A stretch of DNA of 64,000 nucleotides from Capillibacterium thermochitinicola (GTDB taxonomy: Bacteria; Bacillota; UBA4882; UBA10575): NCBI RefSeq assembly GCF_013664685.1, contig NZ_JAAKDE010000013.1, positions 1-64,000 on the forward strand. The letters run 5' to 3'. Below the pieces are notes generated by a model. The model did not search any database. It saw nothing but the letters and a program-made list of their open reading frames with translations, and was not told where the DNA came from. The position numbers and the translations under genes were made by a program. Positions 8,691 to 17,686 of the stretch are shown piece after piece. Each line of letters opens with the position of its first letter. Position 1 is the stretch's first letter.

Positions 8691-8691
8691 T
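8659..8691 (+). terminator. Conditional terminator of the T-box leader
   Basis: Arms AACCTTTCGTCC (8659-8670) and GGATGAAAGGTT (8675-8686) pair with one wobble and are followed by TTTTCTTT. The 5' arm begins just after the T-box sequence, which would form the competing antiterminator. Confidence 0.9.
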
Positions 8692-8759
8692 TATAGGATA
8701 GGGCCTTGCCTGACGGCTAGCCCTTAACCAGGTTGAAGAGACAAAGGAGAGGAATTGCC

Positions 8760-11411
8760 ATGAATCGTCTGTTACCAAAGGCCTATGACCCGAAGACGGT
8801 CGAAGAGAAATGGTACCGTTTCTGGCTGGAGCACAACTGTTTCCATGCTGAGGTGGATCCGGACCGGAAACCTTACGCCATTGTCATTCCGCCGCCGAAC
8901 GTCACGGGGCGGCTCCATTTGGGCCACGCGCTCAACAACACGCTCCAGGATATCCTCGTTCGTTACCACCGCATGAAAGGGGATAACACGATGTGGATCC
9001 CCGGGACCGACCATGCCGGCATCGCGACCCAGGTTCGCGTGGAAGAGGAGTTGGCGAAAGAAGGGCTTAACCGGCACCAACTCGGGCGGGAGAAGTTCCT
9101 GGAGCGGGTTTGGCAGTGGAAGGAAGAATACGGCGGGACGATTATCCGCCAGTTAAAGAAGCTGGGCTCCTCCTGTGATTGGCAGCGGGAGCGTTTCACC
9201 ATGGATGAAAAGTGTTCCCAAGCGGTGCGGGAGGTCTTTATCCGCCTTTACGAAAAGGGCCTGATCTACCGGGGGAGTTATTTGATCAACTGGTGTCCGC
9301 AGTGTGCGACCACCCTCTCCGACATCGAAGTGGAACACGAGGAGCTAACCGGACGCCTGTGGCATCTGCGCTACCCGCTGTCCAGCGGCGACGGGTACAT
9401 TCAGGTGGCCACCACCCGCCCGGAGACCATGCTGGGGGATACGGCGGTGGCCGTCCACCCGGAAGATGAACGCTACCGGCATTTGGTCGGGAAAACGGTG
9501 ATCCTGCCCATCGTGAACCGGGAGATTCCGATTATCGCCGACGAGATGGTTGATCCCGAGTTTGGCACCGGCGCGGTGAAAGTCACCCCTGCCCACGATA
9601 TCAACGACTTTGAAGTCGGTTTACGCCATAATTTGGAACAGATTACCGTGATCGGTTTTGACGCCAAGATGACCAAGGCCGCCGGGAAGTATGCCGGGAT
9701 GGACCGGGATGAATGCCGGAAACAAATCCTCGCGGAACTGGAGGCCGGGGGTTACCTGGCCGGGGAAGAGACTATCACCCATGCGGTCGGGACCTGTTAC
9801 CGCTGTGACACGGTGATCGAACCGCTCATCTCCAAACAGTGGTTTGTCAAGATGAAACCGCTGGCCGCCCCGGCGATTAAAGCGGTCCAAGACGGGAAGA
9901 TCCGTTTTGTCCCCGAGCGCTTCACCAAGATCTATTTGAACTGGATGGAGAATATCCGTGACTGGTGTATCTCCCGGCAGCTCTGGTGGGGACACCGGAT
10001 TCCCATCTGGTATTGCCAGGACTGCGGGGCTGAGTTCGCGGCCCGGGAGGAACCGCAGACCTGTCCGAAATGCGGCCATTCCCACCTGGAACAGGATCCG
10101 GATGTCCTTGACACTTGGTTTTCTTCGGCTTTGTGGCCCTTCTCGACCATGGGCTGGCCGGAAGAGACGGCGGAGCTCAAGCATTTTTATCCCACGGCTG
10201 TGCTGGTGACGGCCCGGGACATTATCTTCTTCTGGGTCGCCCGCATGATCTTCATGGGCCTGGAGTTTATGGGGGAGAAACCCTTCCATGAAGTGCTGAT
10301 CCATGGTCTGGTCCTGGATAAGGACGGGAAAAAGATGAGTAAGTCCCGGCCCGAGACGAATGTTGATCCTTTGGACGTGATCGAGAAATACGGGGCCGAT
10401 ACTTTACGTTTCACCCTGGCGACCGGGACGACCCTCGGCCAAGACCAGCGGTTCCAGATGGAAAAGATCGACGGGATCCGCAATTTTTCCAATAAGATCT
10501 GGAACGCGGCTCGCTTTGTCCTGATGAACCTGGAGGATTACCCGGCGGAGGAGGAAGAACTGAATCTCTCCGCCCTTTCCCTGGCCGACCGGTACATCTT
10601 GTCCCGTCTGCAGCGGGTGATCGCGGCCGCCGAAACCATGTTGAACCGGTATGACTTGGGTGGTTTTGCCAACGTGCTCTATGATTTCATCTGGAGCGAA
10701 TTCTGCGATTGGTATATTGAGATGGCCAAACCCGCGCTCCGCCTGGAAGGGGAGGTCAGGCGTACCACTCAGACGGTCTTGGTAACCGTATTGCGGCAGA
10801 CCATGGCTTTACTCCACCCCTATATGCCCTTTATTACGGAGGAGATCTGGCAGGCCCTGCCCCACCAGGGCGAAACCCTCATGTTGGCCCCGTGGCCGGC
10901 AGTGGACGAAAGGCTCCTGGACGAACAGGCGGAAGCGGAGATGAGCTTGATCATGAATCTGACCCGGGCGATCCGGAATATCCGCGCCGAAGTCGGGGTC
11001 GAACCGGGCCGGAAGGTGGAGGCCATCTTCTTAACGGACGCTGCCAAACAGGCCGTCCTAAACGCAAACCGTTTGTATCTGGAGACACTGGCGGGCTTAA
11101 GCAAGATGGAGGTGCACGACAGTGCCAGCGCAAAGCCGGCCAAGGCGATGACCGCCGTGGTGGAAGGGGTGGAGGTCTTTTTACCACTGGCCGGGATGGT
11201 TGACTTCGAGTTGGAGCTGAAACGGTTGCAGAAAGAGTTGTCAACTTTGGAAGAGGAGAGAAAACGGCTCACGGCGAAACTGGCGAATGAACAGTTTGTC
11301 AGCAAAGCGCCCCCGGCGGTGGTGGAGAAGGAGCGGAAGAAACTGGCTGCTCTTGAAATCGACTACGAAAAAATCCAAAACCGCCTGGCGGAACTCTCCA
11401 GGGAGGACTAA
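8760..11411 (+). CDS. valS: Valyl-tRNA synthetase
   Basis: This class I synthetase charges tRNA-Val and edits mischarged threonine. The 883-residue product has the HIGH motif as 'NVTGRLHLGHAL' (about residues 45-56) and an inserted editing domain with 'TTRPETMLGDTAVAV'. A zinc-ribbon-like 'CQDCGAEF...CPKCGHSH' and the KMSKS motif near residue 525 are also present. The C-terminal coiled-coil arm ends 'ELKRLQKELSTLEEE...'. ATG 8760 has AAAGGAGAGG upstream. Expression is set by the T-box leader. Confidence 0.97.
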   Translation: MNRLLPKAYDPKTVEEKWYRFWLEHNCFHAEVDPDRKPYAIVIPPPNVTGRLHLGHALNNTLQDILVRYHRMKGDNTMWIPGTDHAGIATQVRVEEELAKEGLNRHQLGREKFLERVWQWKEEYGGTIIRQLKKLGSSCDWQRERFTMDEKCSQAVREVFIRLYEKGLIYRGSYLINWCPQCATTLSDIEVEHEELTGRLWHLRYPLSSGDGYIQVATTRPETMLGDTAVAVHPEDERYRHLVGKTVILPIVNREIPIIADEMVDPEFGTGAVKVTPAHDINDFEVGLRHNLEQITVIGFDAKMTKAAGKYAGMDRDECRKQILAELEAGGYLAGEETITHAVGTCYRCDTVIEPLISKQWFVKMKPLAAPAIKAVQDGKIRFVPERFTKIYLNWMENIRDWCISRQLWWGHRIPIWYCQDCGAEFAAREEPQTCPKCGHSHLEQDPDVLDTWFSSALWPFSTMGWPEETAELKHFYPTAVLVTARDIIFFWVARMIFMGLEFMGEKPFHEVLIHGLVLDKDGKKMSKSRPETNVDPLDVIEKYGADTLRFTLATGTTLGQDQRFQMEKIDGIRNFSNKIWNAARFVLMNLEDYPAEEEELNLSALSLADRYILSRLQRVIAAAETMLNRYDLGGFANVLYDFIWSEFCDWYIEMAKPALRLEGEVRRTTQTVLVTVLRQTMALLHPYMPFITEEIWQALPHQGETLMLAPWPAVDERLLDEQAEAEMSLIMNLTRAIRNIRAEVGVEPGRKVEAIFLTDAAKQAVLNANRLYLETLAGLSKMEVHDSASAKPAKAMTAVVEGVEVFLPLAGMVDFELELKRLQKELSTLEEERKRLTAKLANEQFVSKAPPAVVEKERKKLAALEIDYEKIQNRLAELSRED

Positions 11412-11428
11412 CCTGCTATGCAAAACTG

Positions 11429-11472
11429 TCCGCCGGGGCGAAGCCATAATGGCTTGGCCGCCGGCGGATTTT
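11429..11472 (+). terminator. Strong hairpin after valS, possible terminator
   Basis: Outer arms TCCGCCGG (11429-11436) and CCGGCGGA (11461-11468) enclose a second hairpin AAGCCAT/ATGGCTT. Only four T follow, so termination may be partial. Confidence 0.5.
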
Positions 11473-11585
11473 GGCGGATTTTCGACCGGGAGAACCAAAG
11501 GGAACTTTAACCATTTTAAAGCGTTAAAGTTAGAGTCGGGAGAAGAATCAGGGGAAGAAAGACAGTCGTTGAGGAGGTTAGTCCA

Positions 11586-12158
11586 TTGGAGTTTAACAAG
11601 TCAGAACTCAGGGAGTGGATCGAATCAATCGCCAGTTCGGTGTTGACCGCCCTCTTTATTATGGTCTTTATCTTTCAAACCTACAAAGTGGAAGGTAAGT
11701 CCATGGAGCCTAACCTGTACGAAGGGCAAAGGCTGATCGTGGACAAGATAACCTATCGTTTTCGCCCGCCGAAGCCCGGCGAAGTGGTGGTGATTAAACC
11801 GAAGGATCCGACCAAGAAATTTGTCAAACGGGTGATCGCCACCGAAGGGCAGAACCTCCAGATCAGCAACGGAACTTTACGGATTAACGGCCTGCCCGTC
11901 CATGAACCCTATATCATGGAAGAGATGTACGATGATTTCGAGTGGACGATCATTCCCCGGGGCACTGTTTTTGTCATGGGCGATAACCGCAACCGGAGTA
12001 TGGACAGCCGGGACGAGCGCAATGTGGGCTTCGTCCCGTTGGAAAATGTGGTGGGGAGAGCGATTCTCGTCTATTGGCCGTTTAATCAGGCGAAAATTAT
12101 TAAAACCCCCGAGCTCAAGGGGGATTGGGACGTGCCGGATATTGAGTTTAATGATTGA
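11586..12158 (+). CDS. lepB: Signal peptidase I
   Basis: This membrane serine protease removes signal peptides from secreted proteins, such as the two sugar-binding proteins here. The 190-residue product has one N-terminal transmembrane segment (about residues 14-32). The catalytic Ser39 is in 'GKSMEPNLYEG' and the catalytic Lys is near residue 81 in 'KFVKRVIA'. The 'GDNRNRSMDSR' box also fits. The start is TTG 11586, with GAGGAGG at 11571-11577. A terminator follows, so it is likely transcribed alone. Confidence 0.93.
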   Translation: MEFNKSELREWIESIASSVLTALFIMVFIFQTYKVEGKSMEPNLYEGQRLIVDKITYRFRPPKPGEVVVIKPKDPTKKFVKRVIATEGQNLQISNGTLRINGLPVHEPYIMEEMYDDFEWTIIPRGTVFVMGDNRNRSMDSRDERNVGFVPLENVVGRAILVYWPFNQAKIIKTPELKGDWDVPDIEFND

Positions 12159-12170
12159 AAAGTGAAAAGG

Positions 12171-12203
12171 AGCCGGAGGAAGAAACTCCGGCTTTCTTTT
12201 TCT
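12171..12203 (+). terminator. Terminator after lepB
   Basis: AGCCGGAG (12171-12178) and CTCCGGCT (12186-12193) pair perfectly around a 7-base loop, followed by TTCTTTTTC. Confidence 0.9.
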
Positions 12204-12269
12204 CTTCTTGAGAGGGATTTTCTCCACGGGAAAGGAGGTTTGCCGTGGAGAAGGGATGGATTTCGGGGA

Positions 12270-12716
12270 TCAGGCCTGTTCTTTAAAGAAGGCCTCCAAT
12301 CGTTTGACCGGTTCGCGGCGGGGTTTGCCGTCCTTCGTGATACAGATCTGTTTTGTTTCCCCGGTGACCAGCAGCAGGCCATCGGGTTCGCGGGTGATTT
12401 TATAGGCAAACTCTAAATAGGGCGGGTGGATCGCTTTGATCCAGGTCTCCACCGTGACCAAATCATCATATCTGGCCGGGGCGTGGTAATGGCAGGTGGC
12501 GGAGAGCAGGGGGAAGAAATACCCTTCTTCTTCACACTGCCGGTAGGAAAAGCCGTATTGCCGAAGAAATTCGGTGCGTCCCAGCTCCATCCAGGGCAAA
12601 TAACGCGAATGGTGCACCACCCCCATGGCGTCCGTTTCGGCGTACCGGACCCGAAAACTGACCCGGTTGCGAGCCCCGGAGAACATGGACGGGGTAGGTG
12701 TTCGCTCTTTCTTCAT
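12270..12716 (-). CDS. Acyl-CoA thioesterase, hotdog fold (YbgC/FadM-like)
   Basis: This 148-residue cytoplasmic hotdog-fold enzyme should hydrolyse acyl-CoA thioesters. The 4HBT signature 'RYAETDAMGVVHHSRYLPW' is at residues 24-42, with the catalytic Asp29. It is followed by 'ELGRTEFLRQYGFSY'. A GTAAGGAGGAAACAAG site precedes the ATG. It is convergent with lepB and shares the intergenic terminator region. The acyl substrate is unknown. Confidence 0.88.
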   Translation of the reverse strand: MKKERTPTPSMFSGARNRVSFRVRYAETDAMGVVHHSRYLPWMELGRTEFLRQYGFSYRQCEEEGYFFPLLSATCHYHAPARYDDLVTVETWIKAIHPPYLEFAYKITREPDGLLLVTGETKQICITKDGKPRREPVKRLEAFFKEQA

Positions 12717-12733
12717 CTTGTTTCCTCCTTACA

Positions 12734-13735
12734 TCACCAATGGCGAGTGTGGTGGGTATCAATCGTTATAATTATAGTACAGAATTGTGGTGAATGGGGA
12801 AGATGCAACAAAAATGAAAGAAAGGGGCTTAATTTTGTAATGTGGTCCGCTTGGGCCAGCGGGTCGTTCTGGTAATGGAAAGCGGCGGGCAGCATGAGGT
12901 CAAGGTAGTAATTGTGGGAGAGAATTCTTTTGTAGCCCATTTTGGCGGCTTGCCACAGGCTTTCCTTGTTCCGCCAGGCCTGGATGACAATGGTGGAGGC
13001 GGGCAGGTCAGGGGCGAGGATCTCGTCCCAACCCACCATCTTCTTTTTGAGCTTGGTTAAAATCGCGTGTAACCGGCGGTTAAAATATGCTTGCAAGGAA
13101 TGGGTGTCCGGAAGGCCGCGGGCGTGCATAAACGCCTGGATCTCAGGGTTGGCCGCCCATTGTTTTCCGTTGTTCTCATCACCGCCGATATGAATATACT
13201 CGTCGGGGAAGAGGGCGGCCATTTCCTGGAAAAAGGCTTCCAAAAAAGCATAGGTTTCCTCCCGTACCGGATTCAGGACGGTATCTTTCACGCCGAAGCC
13301 GATTTCAGGGTGGTGGGGACCAGGAGCGCTTGCCAGTTCCGGGTAGCCCAGGACCCAACTGCTGGTGTGGCCGGGGAGGTCAAATTCGGGAACCACCCTG
13401 ATCCCGCGCCGGTCGGCGTAAGCGATTATTTCCCGGATCTGCTCCTGGGTATAATACTGCCCGTTGGCCCCTTCCTGGTGAAGGCGGGGGAAGACCTTGC
13501 TTTCCACCCGGAAGCCCTGATCGTCGGTTAAATGCCAATGTAAGACGTTTAACTTGACGGCGGCCATGCCGTCCAGATTGCGTTTGATCACATTGACCGG
13601 CTGAAAGTGCCGGGCGCAGTCGATTAATAAGCCCCGCCAGGGAAAGCGGGGTTGGTCAGCAATCCGGACCGCCGGGAAAAAGGGGCCGTTTTGGTCCGCC
13701 GTGAGGAGTTGGAGTCGTTCCTCCCTAACCCATGA
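12734..13735 (-). pseudogene. GH20 beta-N-acetylhexosaminidase, truncated at both ends
   Basis: The frame encodes the middle of a GH20 catalytic domain. Visible motifs are 'RFPWRGLLID' (upstream of the first usable start), 'VLHWHLTDDQGFRVE', 'FDLPGHTSSWVLGYP', and the catalytic Asp-Glu pair in 'YIHIGGDENNG'. No start codon exists between the frame's upstream stop (13736-13738) and the GTG at 13589-13591, and the frame overlaps the 3' end of the GH94 gene. The N-terminal GH20b domain is absent. Similarity also ends near 12850, before the C-terminal part of the barrel. Intact enzymes are about 500-600 residues long. It would have released terminal GlcNAc from chitooligosaccharides, which fits the neighbouring operon. 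It is almost certainly inactive. Confidence 0.82.
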
Positions 13736-16127
13736 TTACGACCACATCGTGGGTGGTGCCGGGTGCTTGCGGCGGGATTGTCCCTTGGACCGGCTTTCCA
13801 TTTAAAGTGATGCTTTTAACCCCTTTTTGCACCCGGTCCGGGTTCTTGACGGTAATGTGGAAGGTGGCACCCCGCCACTGGCGGGTGACCTGGAATTCCT
13901 CCCAGTCCTCCGGGATACAGGGATCAATGATGAGGCCGTCAAAAGTAAGCCGGATGCCCAAGATCCACTGGGTGGCCGCCGTGTACATCCAACCGGAGCT
14001 TCCGGTCAGCCACGGATGGCGGGCCCGGCCGAAAGCCGTGTGGTCCCGGCCGACGATAAACTGACAGTAGGAGTAGGGTTCGGCTTCCCGGATATGGATT
14101 TTATCGTTTTGGTTGTAAGGCAGGAGGGCATCATAGTATTTCATTGCGCGGTTACCCCGGCCCAACCGGCATTCGGCCACAATGGCCCAAGGGTTGGGGT
14201 GGCTGAAAATAGCCCCGTTTTCTTTGAGGCCCGGGTAGACACGGGTGACAAACCCGATCTCATCATCGGGCTTGGTGTAACAAGGCCAGACCAGGTGGAT
14301 ACCCCATTCGGAGTAAAGGTATTGGTCAACCGCGTCCATACAGAGCCGGCCTCGTTCGGCGGAGGCGGCTCCGGAGAGGACCGCCAGACTGTTCGACTCC
14401 AGATGGACTTTGCCTTCCTCATTCTCATGGGAGCCAATCTTCCGGCCGTTGGCGGTAATCCCCCGGATGTACCAGCGGCCATCCCAAAGGACCGATTCAC
14501 AAGCATTGCGCACTTTTTCGGCGATGGCGCTGTATTTTTCCACGTCTTCCTGGCGCCCCAGGAAAGCAGCGGCTTCAATAAAGGCTTGTAAGGCCCAGTA
14601 GTGCAGGAACGAAACCATGGCGCTCTCGCCGCCGCCGAGGTTAAGGCAGTCATTCCAGTCGGCCCGCAGCCCTTTGCAGATTCCATGGGGCCCGACATGT
14701 TCCGTGGAGAAATCCAAAGCACGTTTCAGGTGTTCGTAGACGGAAGCTTCGCCGCCATCGGCAAAGGTAACGATTTCATCGAGGAAAGCGAGGTCACCGG
14801 TCTCTTTTACATATTGGCAGACGGAAGGAACCAGCCATAGGTGGTCATCGGAACAGGTGTCCTCCAGCCCGTGGATGAGCGATTCCGGTTTCGGTTCCGG
14901 CACGACCGTTGGAGATTTGAATTTCGGGGCCGGTGGACGGTTAGGGTCAAAGTGTTCGGGTTCGAACAGGTGCAAACCATATCCGCTACTCACTTGGGCC
15001 CGCAAAAGCTCGATGATGCGTTGGCGTACTTTTTCCGGGTTGGTATGGGGAACGCTCATCACATCCTGGGCGGTGTCGCGGTAACCCAGTCCGGTGCGGC
15101 CACCCACTTCAATAAAGGAGGCGAACCGGGACCAGACGACGCAGGTCTCGGCCTGGTAAGGGTTCCAGGTGTTGATCATGGTGTTGAACCCTTCATGCGG
15201 GGTGCGACACTGCAGTTTGGCCAATTTACGTTCCCAGTACTCCTTCAGTTCCCGGAAGGCGGCATCCACATTAGTAAAGTCTTTGTATTTGGCCCGCATT
15301 TGCTGGCCGGCTTCCCGGTTGCCCACCCCGAGCAGAAAGATGAGGCGTTTTTCTTCACCCGGGGCTAAAGTGATCCGCTTATGGAGGGCGCCGCAATGAT
15401 TGCCCCCAAGTTCGCTCATGTTGGAACAATAGCCGCGTTCCACGGCGATCGGATTGGTTTCCGTGCGGTAGGCCCCGAGGAAACGGTCACGGAGACTATC
15501 ATAGCTGTCCGGCTCAAAACTGGCGGTGAAATAGTGGAAAGTCCATGGTTCATAGAAGAAGTCATATTCGATTACCCCATCCTGGTAACTGGAACCACTG
15601 GCGTAGAGACTCATTTGGAAATTTTGGTTGTCGATGTCAATGTGGTGGAAGGAGAATTCAACATAAGAGAAGACACTGAGCTTCCGGGGCTGGTTGGAGC
15701 TGTTTTTAATCCGCACATCCCAGAGCTCCACATCATCATTGATGGGGATGAACAGGAGTTGTTCCGCTTCAATCCCTTGGTATGTACAGAGGAACTTGGA
15801 ATAGGAAAGGCCGTGCCGGCACTGGTAATTCGCTTTATTTAAATCTTTGCCCACCGGTTGCCACGAGACGGACCAGTAGTCGCCCGTTTCATCGTCCCGC
15901 AGGTAAACGTAGTGGCCAGGCCGATCCATGGGGACACCATTGGGGCGAAAACGGGTGATCCGGTGGTGTTGAGCCTGGCGGTAAAAGGAGTAACCGCCGG
16001 CATTGTTGGAGATCACAGTGCATAGATCTTTGACACCTAAGTAATTAGTCCATGAGACCGGTGTGTCCGGGCGTTCAATTACATATTCCCGATTTTGGTT
16101 ATCAAAGTATCCGTATCGCAATTTCAT
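13725..16127 (-). CDS. N,N'-diacetylchitobiose phosphorylase (GH94)
   Basis: The enzyme phosphorolyses (GlcNAc)2 to GlcNAc-1-phosphate and GlcNAc, saving ATP. The 800-residue length matches the Vibrio chitobiose phosphorylase closely, as do segments such as 'RPDTPVSWTNYLG', 'IEVGGRTGLGYRDTAQD' and 'QWRGATFHITVKNP'. The general-acid Asp is residue 493 in 'LRADWNDCLNLGGGE', aligned from memory with Asp492 of the Vibrio enzyme. Cellobiose phosphorylase is the main alternative, but the mutase, nagB and GH20 context favours chitobiose. An AAGGAGAA site precedes the ATG. It lies 31 bases after the mutase gene in one operon. There is no signal peptide, so it acts on imported disaccharide. Confidence 0.9.
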   Translation of the reverse strand: MKLRYGYFDNQNREYVIERPDTPVSWTNYLGVKDLCTVISNNAGGYSFYRQAQHHRITRFRPNGVPMDRPGHYVYLRDDETGDYWSVSWQPVGKDLNKANYQCRHGLSYSKFLCTYQGIEAEQLLFIPINDDVELWDVRIKNSSNQPRKLSVFSYVEFSFHHIDIDNQNFQMSLYASGSSYQDGVIEYDFFYEPWTFHYFTASFEPDSYDSLRDRFLGAYRTETNPIAVERGYCSNMSELGGNHCGALHKRITLAPGEEKRLIFLLGVGNREAGQQMRAKYKDFTNVDAAFRELKEYWERKLAKLQCRTPHEGFNTMINTWNPYQAETCVVWSRFASFIEVGGRTGLGYRDTAQDVMSVPHTNPEKVRQRIIELLRAQVSSGYGLHLFEPEHFDPNRPPAPKFKSPTVVPEPKPESLIHGLEDTCSDDHLWLVPSVCQYVKETGDLAFLDEIVTFADGGEASVYEHLKRALDFSTEHVGPHGICKGLRADWNDCLNLGGGESAMVSFLHYWALQAFIEAAAFLGRQEDVEKYSAIAEKVRNACESVLWDGRWYIRGITANGRKIGSHENEEGKVHLESNSLAVLSGAASAERGRLCMDAVDQYLYSEWGIHLVWPCYTKPDDEIGFVTRVYPGLKENGAIFSHPNPWAIVAECRLGRGNRAMKYYDALLPYNQNDKIHIREAEPYSYCQFIVGRDHTAFGRARHPWLTGSSGWMYTAATQWILGIRLTFDGLIIDPCIPEDWEEFQVTRQWRGATFHITVKNPDRVQKGVKSITLNGKPVQGTIPPQAPGTTHDVVVIMG

Positions 16128-16158
16128 TTCTCCTTTTTTATTAGTTTATTGTGGTTAA

Positions 16159-17586
16159 TTATTTGACTCCCAAGTAAGTGGCCATGATTTCACAAAGGTC
16201 GGTGGCCGCTTTTTCGCTGGTGGCCTCGGCATAGATGCGTAAAAGGGGCTCCGTCCCGGAGAAGCGGACGCTCAGCCATTCGCCCGTTGCGAAGTAGATC
16301 TTCAAGCCGTCGAAATCACCGACGCGGGCGATTTTCAAGCCGAAATCAGGCCAATTTTGCCGGCTAAAGATCTTCTCGGTGAGGGCGGTTTTTTGGGCCG
16401 GGGGGAAGGAGATGTTCTTTTCGGCCATGCGATAGGTACCATATTTCGTTTCAATTTCCGCCAACAATTCGGAAATGCTTTTTCCGGTAATACTAAGGGC
16501 TTCGATGAGGAGACTGGCGGCAAAGATCCCGTCTTTACCGGGGATATGGCCCCGGATGGTTAAACCGCCGCTGCTTTCCCCGCCGATCAGGGCGTTGGTC
16601 TCTTCCATTTTGGCGCTGATGTACTTGAAGCCCACCGGAACTTCGTAGCATTCTTCGCCAAAATCACGGGCGATCGCGTCCAGCAGATGGGTGGTGGAGA
16701 GGTTTCGGACGACCGGCCCGGTCCAACCTTTGTAACGCAGTAAATAATAATAGAGGAGGGCGAGGATCTGGTTGGGCGCGATAAAATCGCCCTGTTCATT
16801 AATGATCCCGATCCGGTCGGCATCGCCGTCGGTACCAATCCCCAGGTCGAAACCGTTTTCTACAACCGTATTTCTTAAACGGTGAAGGGTGTGGGTGGTC
16901 GGGGAGGGTAAGCGGCCGCCGAACAAGGTGTCGTGGCGGTCGTGGATTACCATCACCTCGCAACGGGTGGTGACGAGAATGGTTTGGAGGGAGGTTTTTG
17001 AAACCCCGTACATGGGATCAAGGACGATGCGGAGTTTTCTCCTTTTGATCGCTTCGGTGTCGATCATGCCCAGGATGGTATCGATATAGTCATTAAATGG
17101 ATCGATGATTTCAATCCGGTTCTGATTGAGGGCTTCTTCAAAAGCTAGACGGCGGATAGCCGCGGGATCGACCTTCGCGACCAGGCTTTCGAGGTGACTG
17201 GTTACTTCTTCCTTGGCATCCCGCCCGCCGGCGGTAAAAAGTTTAACCCCGTTGTAATCGGCCGGATTGTGGCTGGCGGTAATGGTTGCCCCAAAGGGCG
17301 CCTCCATCTTTTTCACGGTGTACATTACCAGAGGGGTGGGGGCGACCTGTTTAATAAAGTAAACTTTTATATCATTACCGGCTAATACTTCGGCCAGCCA
17401 TTTTGCGGCTTTGTCCGATAAAAATCTACGGTCGTAACCGAGGACAAAATAGGGATTGTCCTTTCCAGTCCTGGTGGCATTTTCTCTTACCAGATCGGCA
17501 ATCCCCTGTGCCAAAAGGCAAACATTGTCCTTGGTAAAATCCTCACCGATGATCGCGCGCCAGCCGCCGGTTCCAAATTTAATCAT
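16159..17586 (-). CDS. Phosphohexomutase (phosphoglucomutase/phospho-N-acetylglucosamine mutase family)
   Basis: This alpha-D-phosphohexomutase has 475 residues. The phosphoserine loop is 'TASHNPADYNGVKLF' near residues 104-118, and the metal loop is 'GTDGDADRIGI'. The sugar-binding 'GGESSGG' and the C-terminal phosphate-binding 'RFSGTEPLLRIY' are also present. Given the adjacent chitobiose phosphorylase, the likely job is GlcNAc-1-P to GlcNAc-6-P, but glucose or mannose phosphates cannot be excluded. AAGGAGGAAGAGC precedes the ATG. It is the first gene of the mutase-GH94 operon, 100 bases downstream of the ROK gene on the same strand. Confidence 0.9.
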   Translation of the reverse strand: MIKFGTGGWRAIIGEDFTKDNVCLLAQGIADLVRENATRTGKDNPYFVLGYDRRFLSDKAAKWLAEVLAGNDIKVYFIKQVAPTPLVMYTVKKMEAPFGATITASHNPADYNGVKLFTAGGRDAKEEVTSHLESLVAKVDPAAIRRLAFEEALNQNRIEIIDPFNDYIDTILGMIDTEAIKRRKLRIVLDPMYGVSKTSLQTILVTTRCEVMVIHDRHDTLFGGRLPSPTTHTLHRLRNTVVENGFDLGIGTDGDADRIGIINEQGDFIAPNQILALLYYYLLRYKGWTGPVVRNLSTTHLLDAIARDFGEECYEVPVGFKYISAKMEETNALIGGESSGGLTIRGHIPGKDGIFAASLLIEALSITGKSISELLAEIETKYGTYRMAEKNISFPPAQKTALTEKIFSRQNWPDFGLKIARVGDFDGLKIYFATGEWLSVRFSGTEPLLRIYAEATSEKAATDLCEIMATYLGVK

Positions 17587-17686
17587 GCTCTTCCTCCTTT
17601 ACAGATTGGGTCAGTCTTTGGCTATTTACCGGATATCTAGTCTTTGGTTGTTGCGTCCTTCTTTTTTTACTTATAATTGTTAACAG

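Noticed and set aside
9621-10304. 227-codon antisense frame inside valS
   Set aside because: Typical shadow of a GC-rich coding region; valS on the other strand has full family similarity.
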